From assembly GCA_030428945.1 (NCBI GenBank), contig JAUIEC010000003.1, positions 248,001-312,000 on the forward strand: DNA of 64,000 nucleotides, written 5' to 3'. The notes beneath the pieces were generated by a model. The model saw only the letters and a program-made list of their open reading frames with translations. It searched no databases and was not told the origin of the DNA. This stretch comes from Phycisphaerae bacterium. Its GTDB lineage: Bacteria; Planctomycetota; Phycisphaerae; UBA1845; Fen-1342. Shown here piece after piece: positions 1 through 7,539 of the stretch (position 1 is its first letter; each line of letters opens with the position of its first letter). Position numbers and translations under genes: made by a program.

Positions 1-358
1 CCTGCCGACGCCCGCGGGCCTGGATTTTTCGTGCGTGTGCCCGCCGGCCGGTAGCGGCTACACGCGCGAGGACGAGAGTGAACTGCGGTGCGCTCTGTAC
101 GAGATCGTGGCGACGGCGCTGCGGCGGCAGCAGCGGAGACGATATCCGCATGCCGGTGCGCTGGCCGACGCGTTCGCCCGCGTGCACGCCCGGTTCCCGC
201 GGCGGCGTGGCTGGCGTGCGATCGGGCACCGACTGCGCCGCTTCGCAACCGGGTCGACCAGCGGCGAGGACCGCAAGCGCTCGCTGCTGGCCGCGATGTG
301 CCGGCAGCGGCTCGGCATGGCCCTCGACCACAACCGACGGGGCCACCCGCGGTCGTGA
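1..358 (+). CDS. C-terminal end of an unrecognised protein (start lies before the window)
   Basis: The frame is open from base 2 to the TGA at 356-358, with strongly G/C-biased third codon positions, so I read it as the last 118 codons of a real gene rather than as a short gene starting at the internal GTG (35). The visible part is basic and arginine-rich, with a stretch reading R-R-R-Y-P-H-A-G-A-L-A-D-A-F followed by R-F-P-R-R-R-G-W. I do not recognise the family and see no membrane segment or signal peptide. A 537-bp gap separates it from the ABC transporter gene, so the two are probably not one operon. Confidence 0.5.
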   Translation, partial: LPTPAGLDFSCVCPPAGSGYTREDESELRCALYEIVATALRRQQRRRYPHAGALADAFARVHARFPRRRGWRAIGHRLRRFATGSTSGEDRKRSLLAAMCRQRLGMALDHNRRGHPRS

Positions 359-550
359 GCCCGCCTCTTCATCCCGCCGATTTCGCGGATTTTCTTTACG
401 GAACCCCGCGCCCCTTTGCGTAGGTCAGAGTGTGGCGGGGTTCGCGCCCCGTGACGACGCGACCGGCCAAGGCCGTCATGCACGCCCCGCGGTGATCCGC
501 GGTACGCCTGCGCACGCCTTCGAGCGGTCGCGAACAGGTTGATTCGCCTG

Positions 551-653
551 GCAACGACGCTCCAGCGGGAGGTCGTTGCGGCATCCGGCCGGGTAGCCTG
601 GATTCGTGATCCAGGGGCGCTGCGGCAATCGAACCGCCGCAGCGCCGGATGCC
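551..653. repeat. Nested perfect inverted repeats that can form a branched structure
   Basis: Four perfect pairings are visible: GCAACGAC (551-558) with GTCGTTGC (572-579); GGCATCCGG (580-588) with CCGGATGCC (645-653); CCTGGAT (597-603) with ATCCAGG (609-615); and GGCGCTGCGGC (616-626) with GCCGCAGCGCC (636-646). The second pair encloses the last two, giving a three-way junction with a separate hairpin beside it. Arms 636-646 and 645-653 share two bases. CCGGCCGGG also occurs twice directly (585-593 and 652-660). It could be a structured RNA, a repeat element or a protein-binding site. The sequence alone does not decide. Confidence 0.55.
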
Positions 654-670
654 GGCCGGGAGACGAGTCA

Positions 671-694
671 GCGAGAGAGCGAGGGAGCGAGAGA
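671..694. repeat. Three 8-bp tandem repeats (GCGAGRGA)
   Basis: Three consecutive units read gcgagaga, gcgaggga, gcgagaga. The unit is closely related to the eight-unit array at 3582-3645. Confidence 0.8.
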
Positions 695-894
695 ATGCTA
701 AGCAGGAGACATTGCAACTGAGCTGATTCGCGCGAGAGGGCTCCGCCGACCTGCGCCCGCGGGTGTGCTGGTGCGCGTCTGCCGCGGTTCCGTCCGATCG
801 ATCCCCTCCCGATCGGTGATCCGCCGGCAAACGTGGCGCACACGGCGTCCGGGATCGTTTAGAATCCCGCGACCCAAGGAGCCCCCGCGCGATC

Positions 895-3105
895 ATGTTT
901 GCCCCGCCGCCCGCCAGCCTGGCTGCCTGCTTCCCCGCCGACGATCCGGTCCGGTACTGGATGGAAGCCGATCGAACGCCGGACGGGCACGTCGGGAACG
1001 TGCAGGTCGGCGTCAGTGCCGGCCGCGTGCTGGCCCGCTGCGGATCCGAGACGCTGGCCGACCTTCCCCTGGCGGAAATCGAAGAGGCCCGCGTTGACGA
1101 GATGTTCGGTGGTTCGCGCCTCGTCGCGGTCGCCTCCGGCCGGACGCACGTACTGGCCCGCTACTCGCGGACGCTGGTCGGCGAGTTCGCGGCCCTCTGC
1201 CGGGTCATCGAGGATCTGCGCGAGGGACGCGAGCCGGTCGTGCCCGACGAACTCGATACGGCCCGCTGTGCCAGGTGCGGCTCGCCGCTGCCGGAGCGTG
1301 GCGGCAACTGTCCCCGCTGCGTCTCGAAGCGCAACGTGCTGATCCGCCTGGCGCGCCTGCTGGTGCCTTACCGTGGTCGCGTCGCGCTGCTGGTGCTCTG
1401 TTCGACGCTCAGCGTGCTGGCCGCCATGACCCCGCCGCTGGTCTACAAGAACATCACCGACCGCGTCATTCGCGAGGGGCTCGCCAGTGAACTCGGCTGG
1501 TGGATCGGCCTGATCCTGACGGCGTTCCTGGCCGAGAACCTGTTCCGCTTCCTGACCAACTGGACGAACGCCTGGCTCGGGGCCCGGGTGGTGGCGGACC
1601 TGCGATCACAACTGCACACCAAGGCCCAGCGGCTGCGACTGCTGTATCACAACCGGCACGAGTCCGGGCAACTGGTCGGGCGGGTGATGCACGACACGGC
1701 CGAACTGCAGCACTTCCTGATCGACGGGCTGCCGTATTTCCTGGTCAACATGCTGAGCACGGCGACGATCGGGATCATCCTGGTTTCGCTGAGCTGGAAA
1801 CTGGCGCTGCTGGTCTTCCTGCCGGTGCCGCTGCTGATCGTCGGCGGCGGCCTGTTCTGGAAACACCTGCATCCGCTCTTTCACCAGCGGGGCAACCGGG
1901 TCGGGGCCCTGCACACGATTCTGTCCGAGTCGCTCCGCGGCGTGCGGGCCGTCAAGAGCCTCAGCCAGGAGGACCGCCGGACGCGCGAGTTCGACCACGC
2001 CAACACCCGGCTGTTCACCGTCCGCACCTCGCTGGACCGGATCTTCGCGGGCTTCTTCTCGAGCATGAGCATCGCCATGGCGGCCGGCACCACGCTGGTC
2101 TGGTATTTCGGCGGCCGCGCGATCCTCGCGAACCCGTCCGCGACCGAGGGTATCCAGCTCGGCACGCTGGTGGCATTCGCCAGCTACATGGCGCTGTTCT
2201 ACGGACCGCTGCAGTGGTTCGCGGCCGTCTTCAACTGGGCGACGCATGCCCTGACGTCGGCCGAACGGGTCTTCTCGGTGCTCGATCAGCCGGTCGAGGA
2301 CTACGACCTGCCGGGCACGATCCGGCTGGAGCGGATACGCGGCGAGATCGAACTCGACAACATCCGCTTCAGTTACCAGCGCGGCAAGGAAGTGATCAAG
2401 GGGATCAGCCTGCGGATCGAACCCGGCACGATGGTCGGCCTGGTCGGGCGCAGCGGTGCCGGCAAGAGCACGCTGATCAACCTGATCTGCCGCTTCTACG
2501 ACCCTGACTCGGGCCGCCTGCTGGTCGACGGGCACGACGTCCGCGAGGTGAACCTGAGCTCGTGGCGCAGCCAGATCGGGATCGTCATGCAGGACCCGTT
2601 CCTGTTCAACGCCAGCATCCTCGACAACATCCGCTACGGCCGGCCGGACGCGACCTTCGACGAGGTCGTCGCGGCCGCGAAGAAGGCCCAGGCCCACAAG
2701 TTCATCTGCAAGATGGAGGAGGCCTACGATTCGGTCGTCGGTGACGGCGGGGTCAGCCTGTCGGGCGGCGAGCGTCAGCGGATCGCGATCGCGCGGGCGA
2801 TTCTGCACGACCCGCGGGTGCTGATCCTCGACGAAGCCACCAGCGCGGTCGACTCGGAAACCGAGAAGGCCCTGCAACTGGCGATCGCCGCGCTGATCGA
2901 AGGCCGCACGACGATCGCGATCGCCCACCGCCTGGCGACCCTGCGGAACGCTGACCGACTGGTCGTCCTCGAAGACGGACAGATCGTCGAAGAGGGCACG
3001 CACGAGGAACTGCTTGCCCGGGAAGGCGGCCAGTTCGCCAGGCTGGTCGCCCTGCAGACCGAGATCAACCGCCTGCGGGCCGAACAGAACCTGTGGCAGG
3101 AGTGA
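895..3105 (+). CDS. ABC exporter (fused membrane and ATPase domains) with N-terminal zinc ribbon
   Basis: A 736-residue half-transporter of the inner membrane that couples ATP hydrolysis to export; its substrate is unknown. Residues 1-120 form a family-specific N-terminal region. It is followed by a zinc ribbon with C125, C128, C139 and C142, then the six-helix membrane domain (about 155-440) and the ATPase domain. The latter shows Walker A GRSGAGKST (518-526), signature LSGGE (622-626), Walker B LILDE (643-647) and the switch histidine H678, all intact, so the protein should be active as a homodimer. The zinc ribbon plus a downstream DUF1854 gene is the arrangement of ABC transporters linked to cyanophycin metabolism. 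No cyanophycin synthetase is visible here, so the substrate should not be assumed. Its stop is 4 bp before the DUF1854 gene. Confidence 0.93.
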   Translation: MFAPPPASLAACFPADDPVRYWMEADRTPDGHVGNVQVGVSAGRVLARCGSETLADLPLAEIEEARVDEMFGGSRLVAVASGRTHVLARYSRTLVGEFAALCRVIEDLREGREPVVPDELDTARCARCGSPLPERGGNCPRCVSKRNVLIRLARLLVPYRGRVALLVLCSTLSVLAAMTPPLVYKNITDRVIREGLASELGWWIGLILTAFLAENLFRFLTNWTNAWLGARVVADLRSQLHTKAQRLRLLYHNRHESGQLVGRVMHDTAELQHFLIDGLPYFLVNMLSTATIGIILVSLSWKLALLVFLPVPLLIVGGGLFWKHLHPLFHQRGNRVGALHTILSESLRGVRAVKSLSQEDRRTREFDHANTRLFTVRTSLDRIFAGFFSSMSIAMAAGTTLVWYFGGRAILANPSATEGIQLGTLVAFASYMALFYGPLQWFAAVFNWATHALTSAERVFSVLDQPVEDYDLPGTIRLERIRGEIELDNIRFSYQRGKEVIKGISLRIEPGTMVGLVGRSGAGKSTLINLICRFYDPDSGRLLVDGHDVREVNLSSWRSQIGIVMQDPFLFNASILDNIRYGRPDATFDEVVAAAKKAQAHKFICKMEEAYDSVVGDGGVSLSGGERQRIAIARAILHDPRVLILDEATSAVDSETEKALQLAIAALIEGRTTIAIAHRLATLRNADRLVVLEDGQIVEEGTHEELLAREGGQFARLVALQTEINRLRAEQNLWQE

Positions 3106-3109
3106 GTCG

Positions 3110-3580
3110 ATGACATCCCCGAACACCGGCCGCCTGCTGCAGCGGAACGGTCGACTGCACCTGGACCTGCCGGACTTCGAGGCGCCGCGACCGGTCCGGC
3201 CGCTGCGTCCGCGGCCGCTGACGGCGCCCGAGGTGGTGGTCTTCGTGGATGACGAGGACGAGGATCTCTGGCGGATCAACGGTCTGGACGAACTGGATCC
3301 GCGTTCGCGGGTGGAACTCGAGCAGGCACTGCGTGAGCGGTACTACATGCCGCGGATCGAGCAGGTCACCAGCACGCGGACGCTGTTCGGCACGCACTAC
3401 TGGGAGGTCGTGACCAATCGCGGCCCGGCCAGCTTCGCGTTGCGCGAACCGGGCAAGAACGTGACCTGGCTGAACGAGCACCACTGCGTCATCCGGGACA
3501 CGGTCGGCAACCGCTTCGAAATGACAGACCTGCGACAACTCGACCCCGCCAGCCGCAAACGCGTGCTGACGATTCTCTGA
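3110..3580 (+). CDS. DUF1854 family protein, partner of the ABC exporter
   Basis: A 156-residue soluble protein without signal peptide or membrane helix. The ATG at 3110 is preceded by AGGAG (3098-3102) inside the end of the exporter gene, so the two are surely co-transcribed and probably translationally coupled. DUF1854 proteins occur next to ABC transporters of this type in many bacteria; their biochemical role is not established. The central motif G-T-H-Y-W-E-V-V-T-N-R-G and the segment L-N-E-H-H-C-V-I-R-D match what I know of the family. A longer frame reading upstream to 3014 would overlap the exporter and lacks a ribosome site. Confidence 0.85.
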   Translation: MTSPNTGRLLQRNGRLHLDLPDFEAPRPVRPLRPRPLTAPEVVVFVDDEDEDLWRINGLDELDPRSRVELEQALRERYYMPRIEQVTSTRTLFGTHYWEVVTNRGPASFALREPGKNVTWLNEHHCVIRDTVGNRFEMTDLRQLDPASRKRVLTIL

Positions 3581-3581
3581 A

Positions 3582-3645
3582 GCGAGGGAGCAAGGGAGCC
3601 AGGGAGCGAGGGAGCAAGGGAGCGAGGGAGCCAGGGAGCGAGGGA
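3582..3645. repeat. Eight 8-bp tandem repeats, unit gc(g/a/c)aggga
   Basis: Eight head-to-tail units begin one base after the stop codon of the DUF1854 gene. Only the third base varies, in the order G, A, C, G, A, G, C, G. An array like this is prone to slippage. It may also act as a purine-rich spacer or part of the 3' untranslated region. Confidence 0.9.
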
Positions 3646-4021
3646 GGGAACGGGGGGTAGCCCGCCGGGGGCCCCATCCTTTAGTGAGCGCCAGCGAGCG
3701 GAAGGGTGGGGGACTGGATTCGGAGAGGGAACCGGGAGCCGGGAACAGGGGGGGGGCGGTGGGCTCACGCGTAGGGTGCGTCATCGACGCGTGCGCCCGC
3801 GATCGCATCCGCGTGGACAGGCAGGCGTCGATGCCGCACCGCCTGGCAGATTCGTCCGCCGGTGGGGTCAACCTGCGCGGATGAAGACACTGCTCGAGAG
3901 TCTCAAGAGCCGTGGCACCAGCGCCCTGGCACCAGGGCGGTGGCAGCGGATCACGCGCAGGGTGCGTCGATGCCGCACCGGCACCGCGCCGGCGGCGTCC
4001 TTTCGCTTCGAAATCCAAATA
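3646..4021. other. Intergenic stretch with several hairpins
   Basis: No gene supported. Visible are CCCCATCCTT (3672-3681) pairing with AAGGGTGGGG (3702-3711, one wobble), the most likely terminator of the ABC/DUF1854 unit; GCCCTGG/CCAGGGC (3923-3929/3932-3938); and GGTGCG/CGCACC (3961-3966/3974-3979). A segment around 3765-3786 (tcacgcgtagggtgcgtc) recurs imperfectly around 3952-3969, and gtcgatgccgcacc occurs twice (near 3828 and 3966). This looks like small palindromic intergenic repeats rather than a decayed gene. Confidence 0.5.
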
Positions 4022-4054
4022 AATGTTGCAACATTCAATGTGGGGACGTATACT
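4022..4054 (+). promoter_or_regulatory. marR promoter with overlapping MarR operator
   Basis: A perfect palindrome AATGTTGCAACATT (4022-4035) contains a -35 box TTGCAA (4026-4031), followed after exactly 17 bp by the -10 box TATACT (4049-4054). Transcription would then begin about seven bases on, at the ATG of marR itself (4061), and no ribosome site lies before that ATG, so the message is probably leaderless. The core TGTTGCAACA recurs before doxX. A repressor bound to the palindrome would block the -35 box, implying autorepression. Confidence 0.75.
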
Positions 4055-4060
4055 TCAGGC

Positions 4061-4558
4061 ATGAAGCAGCGAGAAGGACAACCTGCCGGCCTGGCCGGGG
4101 AGATCGGCAAGAAGCGGCCGTTCGACTGCCCCGAGCAGGAGGCGTTCCTGAACATCGTGCGGACGGCGGACGTGCTGTCGGCCGACTTCGCCCGGCTGTT
4201 TCGGGCGCAGGGCCTCTCGATGTCGTTGTACAACGCGCTGCGGATCGTCGCCGGGGTGGGGGCGGGGGGCATTCCGGTGCGGACGATCGCGGATCGCATG
4301 ATCGTTCGCGAGCCCGACATCACCCGCCTGGTGGATCGGCTCGAGCAGCGCGGCCTGGTGCGGCGCTGCCGGAGCGAAGCGGACCGGCGGGTGGTCCGGG
4401 TGCACATCACGGCCGAGGGCGCGGCGCTCGTGGCGGCGCTGCACGACCCGGTCCGCGACCTGCACCGGCGGCAACTGGGCCGGTTGCCGCGCCGCAGCCT
4501 GCTGCACCTGAACGAACTGCTGGTGGCCGTGCGACAGGCGGCCCGGCCGGAGCCGTGA
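4061..4558 (+). CDS. MarR-family transcriptional repressor
   Basis: A 165-residue winged-helix protein. Residues about 65-125 hold the recognition helix and wing, with the family's D-x-R signature (D108, R109, R110 followed by V-V-R-V-H-I-T-A-E-G). MarR proteins bind DNA as dimers and release it when a small molecule or oxidant is sensed. No cysteine is obviously placed for thiol sensing. The ATG at 4061 is chosen because it falls at the expected transcription start of the upstream promoter; frames reading further upstream would run through the operator. The same palindrome before this gene and before doxX says that it represses itself and doxX. The inducer cannot be told. Confidence 0.9.
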   Translation: MKQREGQPAGLAGEIGKKRPFDCPEQEAFLNIVRTADVLSADFARLFRAQGLSMSLYNALRIVAGVGAGGIPVRTIADRMIVREPDITRLVDRLEQRGLVRRCRSEADRRVVRVHITAEGAALVAALHDPVRDLHRRQLGRLPRRSLLHLNELLVAVRQAARPEP

Positions 4559-4582
4559 CCCCGACCGACTTGGTCCTTTTTT

Positions 4583-4617
4583 TTGACCCAATATATGTTG
4601 CAACACACACTCAGGAG
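4583..4617 (+). promoter_or_regulatory. doxX promoter, MarR operator and ribosome site
   Basis: A -35 box TTGACC (4583-4588) is followed 17 bp later by a weak -10 (CACACT, 4606-4611). The spacer carries TGTTGCAACA (4596-4605), identical in its core to the operator before marR. AGGAG (4613-4617) sits 8 bp before the ATG of doxX. Repressor binding here would block polymerase directly. Confidence 0.65.
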
Positions 4618-4625
4618 ATTCAGAC

Positions 4626-5075
<450 letters not shown>

Positions 5076-5130
5076 CCGCCCCGGTCGGGGGACTCGTGAA
5101 ATCTGTGCAACCCGAGGTTGGAGCATTGAA

Positions 5131-5505
5131 ATGTCAGCTGAAGCCAACAACAATCTGTCTGCACGTCTCGATGGTCTCCTGGCGCAGGTCGCGCGGGGCG
5201 AGATCATGGAAGCGATGCACGAGTACTACGACGACGATGTCGTCATGGAAGAGCCCCTCTACGGGCGGACCGACGGATTGGCCGCCAACCTGGAGCGGGA
5301 GCAGCGTTTCCTCGACAGCGTCCGGCGGTTCACGCGGTTCGATGTCCGTCACCGGGTGGCGGGCGCTGCTGTGACCTTCTACGAAGTCGAAATGGGTTGG
5401 GAGTCCACGGATGGTACCCACGTGCAGCTTCAGCAGGTCGCGGTGGCGTCCTGGCGCGACGGGCGCATCATCCACGAACGGTACTACTACGACCGCGGCG
5501 ACTGA
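5131..5505 (+). CDS. SnoaL-like (NTF2 fold) small protein
   Basis: A 124-residue soluble protein of the SnoaL/NTF2-like cone fold. Its N-terminal helix (L-D-G-L-L-A-Q-V-A-R-G-E-I-M-E-A-M) leads to E-Y-Y-D-D-D-V-V-M-E-E-P. A closing beta-sheet strand W-R-D-G-R-I-I-H-E-R-Y-Y-Y-D is typical of stress-linked SnoaL members. Some members are isomerases or hydrolases acting on small hydrophobic substrates; many have no known activity. It starts 55 bp after doxX with GGAG at a 9-10 bp spacing and ends before a strong terminator, so it is probably the last gene of the doxX unit. The substrate is unknown. Confidence 0.85.
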   Translation: MSAEANNNLSARLDGLLAQVARGEIMEAMHEYYDDDVVMEEPLYGRTDGLAANLEREQRFLDSVRRFTRFDVRHRVAGAAVTFYEVEMGWESTDGTHVQLQQVAVASWRDGRIIHERYYYDRGD

Positions 5506-5529
5506 CGAACGCCGCGCGCGCGAAACTGC

Positions 5530-5585
5530 GAAGACCGTCGCCCGGCCACGCGCCCGGCGGCGGTCTTCTGTTTTCTGTCCGGACA
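5530..5585 (+). terminator. Rho-independent terminator after the SnoaL-like gene
   Basis: A 13-bp stem pairs GAAGACCGTCGCC (5530-5542) with GGCGGCGGTCTTC (5566-5578) with one wobble, followed by tgttttctg. Confidence 0.85.
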
Positions 5586-5658
5586 TGCACGCTCGCGGGG
5601 GCCGCGGGCGAACGAATCACCCTTAGGGTTGGGTTACCCATTCATGGAGGAAGATCCG

Positions 5659-7359
5659 ATGAAGCACGGAACGTTTACGAACCTGCGGAGCTGGTTCGCG
5701 GTATCCGCGACCGCCGCCTGCGCGAGCCTGCTGACCGGTTGCCTGTTCGAGGAAGGCAACACGACCAACCTGCTGGACCTGACCGACGAGCAGATCGCCC
5801 AGATCCGCGCGATCGCCCAGGACGAGGCGCTGAACGCCAGCGAGGTGGCCGGCATCGCCGGGCAGGTCTTCGACAACGAAGTCCAGAACGGGCTGGTGCT
5901 GCCGGAGGGGCCTGAAGGTCCGGCCGGGCCCACCGGTCCGCAGGGGCCGACCGGTCCGGCCGGGACGACCAGTTGGAACGGGCTGGTCGACATTCCGAGC
6001 GCGTTCGCCGACAACGAGGACAATGTCCTGATGCCGGGCGCGGGCCTGACCGTGGACGGTGACGTGCTGACGATCGACAACGGCGCGATCACCAGCGCGA
6101 TGCTGGCCGACGGCAGCGTCACGATTACCAAGATCGCGGACGGCAGCGTCGCGAGCGTCAAGATCGTCAACGGCGCGATCACCAGCGAGAAGCTGGCGGC
6201 CGGCAGCGTGACGGCGGACAAGATCGCGGTCGGTGCGGTCAGCGGCGATGCGCTCGGGATGGGCAGCATCACCGCGATGCAGCTTGCGGACGGCGCCGTG
6301 ACGACCACCAAGCTCGCGGACGGGAGTGTCGCCAGCGTCAAGATCATCAACGGCAGCATCACCGAGGCCAAGTTGGCGGACGGGGCGGTCACGGCCGACA
6401 AGCTGGCGCTCGGCGCGGTCGACGCGGGCAGCCTGAGTGACGGGGCGATCACGGCTGACAAGCTGGCGGACGGTTCGGTCACGACGGCGAAGATCCTGGA
6501 CGGATCGATCACCAGCCTGAAGCTGGCGCCGGGTTCGGTGACCAACTCGAAGCTGGCGGCCGAAGCGGTCTCGAACGCGAAGATCGGCAACCAGGCGGTC
6601 TCGACGCTGAAGATTCAGCCGGGTGCGATCACCACGGACCGGCTCGCGGACGGTGCGGTCACGACGGCCAAGCTGGCGGTGGACGCGATCGACAGCACGG
6701 TGATTCCGGACAACCTGGCGCTCGGCAGCCAGGCGAGCGAGCCGGGCACGCTGACGGTCTTCAACGCCGGCGGCACGGCGACGGTCTTCGTCAACGGTGA
6801 CGGTGGCGACCGCGGCGAACTGGTGCTGTCGGACGCGGCCGGCCTGCCGATGATCATGGCGATCGCCAAGGAGTCCGGCTCGGACGAGGCCCGGTTGATC
6901 GTGCAGGGCGAGGTGGACGCCTGTGCGGGCAACTTCAACGGGTGCGACATCGCGGAAGTCTTCGAACTGAACAACCGCGCGGCGGTTCGTCCGGGCAACG
7001 TGATGATCATTGATCCGCAGAACCCGGGCAGCCTGACGCTCAGCAGCACCCCGTACGACAAGCGTGTCGCGGGCGTGATCTCCGGGGCCGGGACCGAGTA
7101 CCCGGGCGTCTGCCTCGGACAGCGGCACGACGGCAGCCGCGATCTTCCGGTGGCCCTGAGCGGTCGCGTGTACGTCAAGGTCGACGCGACGGCCGCGGCG
7201 ATCGAGGTCGGCGACCTGCTGACGACCTCGGCCCGGGCCGGCTACGCGATGAAGGCCAGCGATCCGGCCCAGGCCTTCGGCGCGGTGCTCGGCAAGGCGA
7301 TGCAGCCGCTGGCGAAGGGCGAAATCGGCGAGATCCTGGTGCTGGTCGCCCTGCAATAA
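5659..7359 (+). CDS. Surface lipoprotein with collagen-like stretch and 20 decapeptide repeats (tail-fibre-like)
   Basis: A 566-residue exported lipoprotein. The signal peptide ends in a lipobox L25-T26-G27 before C28. A short collagen-like G-x-y run spans residues 84-102. Residues 144-343 are 20 consecutive ten-residue repeats (typical unit V-T-T-x-K-L-A-D-G-S) without a single insertion. The C-terminal 200 residues form a globular domain, ending in a region (G-Y-A-M-K-A-S-D-P-A-Q-A-F-G-A-V-L-G-K) that I associate with fibre-type and phage-tail-like surface proteins. The layout suggests a trimeric shaft with a terminal knob displayed outside the cell. The ATG at 5659 has GGAGGA (5646-5651) 7 bp upstream; an earlier in-frame GTG or ATG would spoil the signal peptide. 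Function beyond surface display or binding is unknown. Confidence 0.85.
   Translation: MKHGTFTNLRSWFAVSATAACASLLTGCLFEEGNTTNLLDLTDEQIAQIRAIAQDEALNASEVAGIAGQVFDNEVQNGLVLPEGPEGPAGPTGPQGPTGPAGTTSWNGLVDIPSAFADNEDNVLMPGAGLTVDGDVLTIDNGAITSAMLADGSVTITKIADGSVASVKIVNGAITSEKLAAGSVTADKIAVGAVSGDALGMGSITAMQLADGAVTTTKLADGSVASVKIINGSITEAKLADGAVTADKLALGAVDAGSLSDGAITADKLADGSVTTAKILDGSITSLKLAPGSVTNSKLAAEAVSNAKIGNQAVSTLKIQPGAITTDRLADGAVTTAKLAVDAIDSTVIPDNLALGSQASEPGTLTVFNAGGTATVFVNGDGGDRGELVLSDAAGLPMIMAIAKESGSDEARLIVQGEVDACAGNFNGCDIAEVFELNNRAAVRPGNVMIIDPQNPGSLTLSSTPYDKRVAGVISGAGTEYPGVCLGQRHDGSRDLPVALSGRVYVKVDATAAAIEVGDLLTTSARAGYAMKASDPAQAFGAVLGKAMQPLAKGEIGEILVLVALQ
6088..6687 (+). repeat. Twenty 30-bp coding repeats (decapeptides)
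   Basis: Exactly 600 bp encode 20 units of ten residues, alternately starting I-T or V-T and mostly ending D-G-S, D-G-A or N-G-A, with K-L or K-I at positions 5-6. The phase never shifts, so each unit is probably one structural rung. Confidence 0.92.
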
Positions 7360-7389
7360 CCTGATCTGCCAGCCGGCAGATGCTCCCCA

Positions 7390-7428
7390 CGGGAGAGGTT
7401 CGCCTGCGCGGACCTCTCCCGCTTTGTT
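7390..7428 (+). terminator. Terminator after the fibre-like lipoprotein gene
   Basis: Perfect 10-bp arms CGGGAGAGGT (7390-7399) and ACCTCTCCCG (7412-7421) are followed by ctttgttt. Confidence 0.85.
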
Positions 7429-7539
7429 TCCTGCCCGATTCCTGCCTCCAGGAAGATTCTGCGTGTATCCGGCCGGGGGTCGTCGCCCGGGAACTGGCGA
7501 CGGACCGGGCGCGGGGCCCGGCTCGTCCGGAGGCCGGAC

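Larger units (their letters stand above)
359..894. other. Intergenic stretch before the ABC exporter
   Basis: No convincing gene. The stretch holds a small CGGGG/CCCCG hairpin (436-451), a cluster of perfect inverted repeats at 551-653 (listed separately) and an 8-bp tandem array at 671-694. Just before the next gene there is a -10-like TAGAAT at 860-865 without a good -35 partner. The AAGGAG at 876-881 is the likely ribosome site for the ATG at 895, although its 13-nt spacing is long. Confidence 0.5.

Noticed and set aside
580..653. Structured region considered as a tRNA
   Set aside because: The arms are 9, 7 and 11 bp with loops of 5 and 9 bases. There is no anticodon-type 7-base loop pair, no D arm and no CCA-compatible acceptor geometry on either strand.
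58..896. Overlapping minus-strand frames of 166-261 codons at the left edge
   Set aside because: They are arginine/serine-rich, run across hairpins and tandem repeats, and oppose a frame with better codon bias at 1-358.
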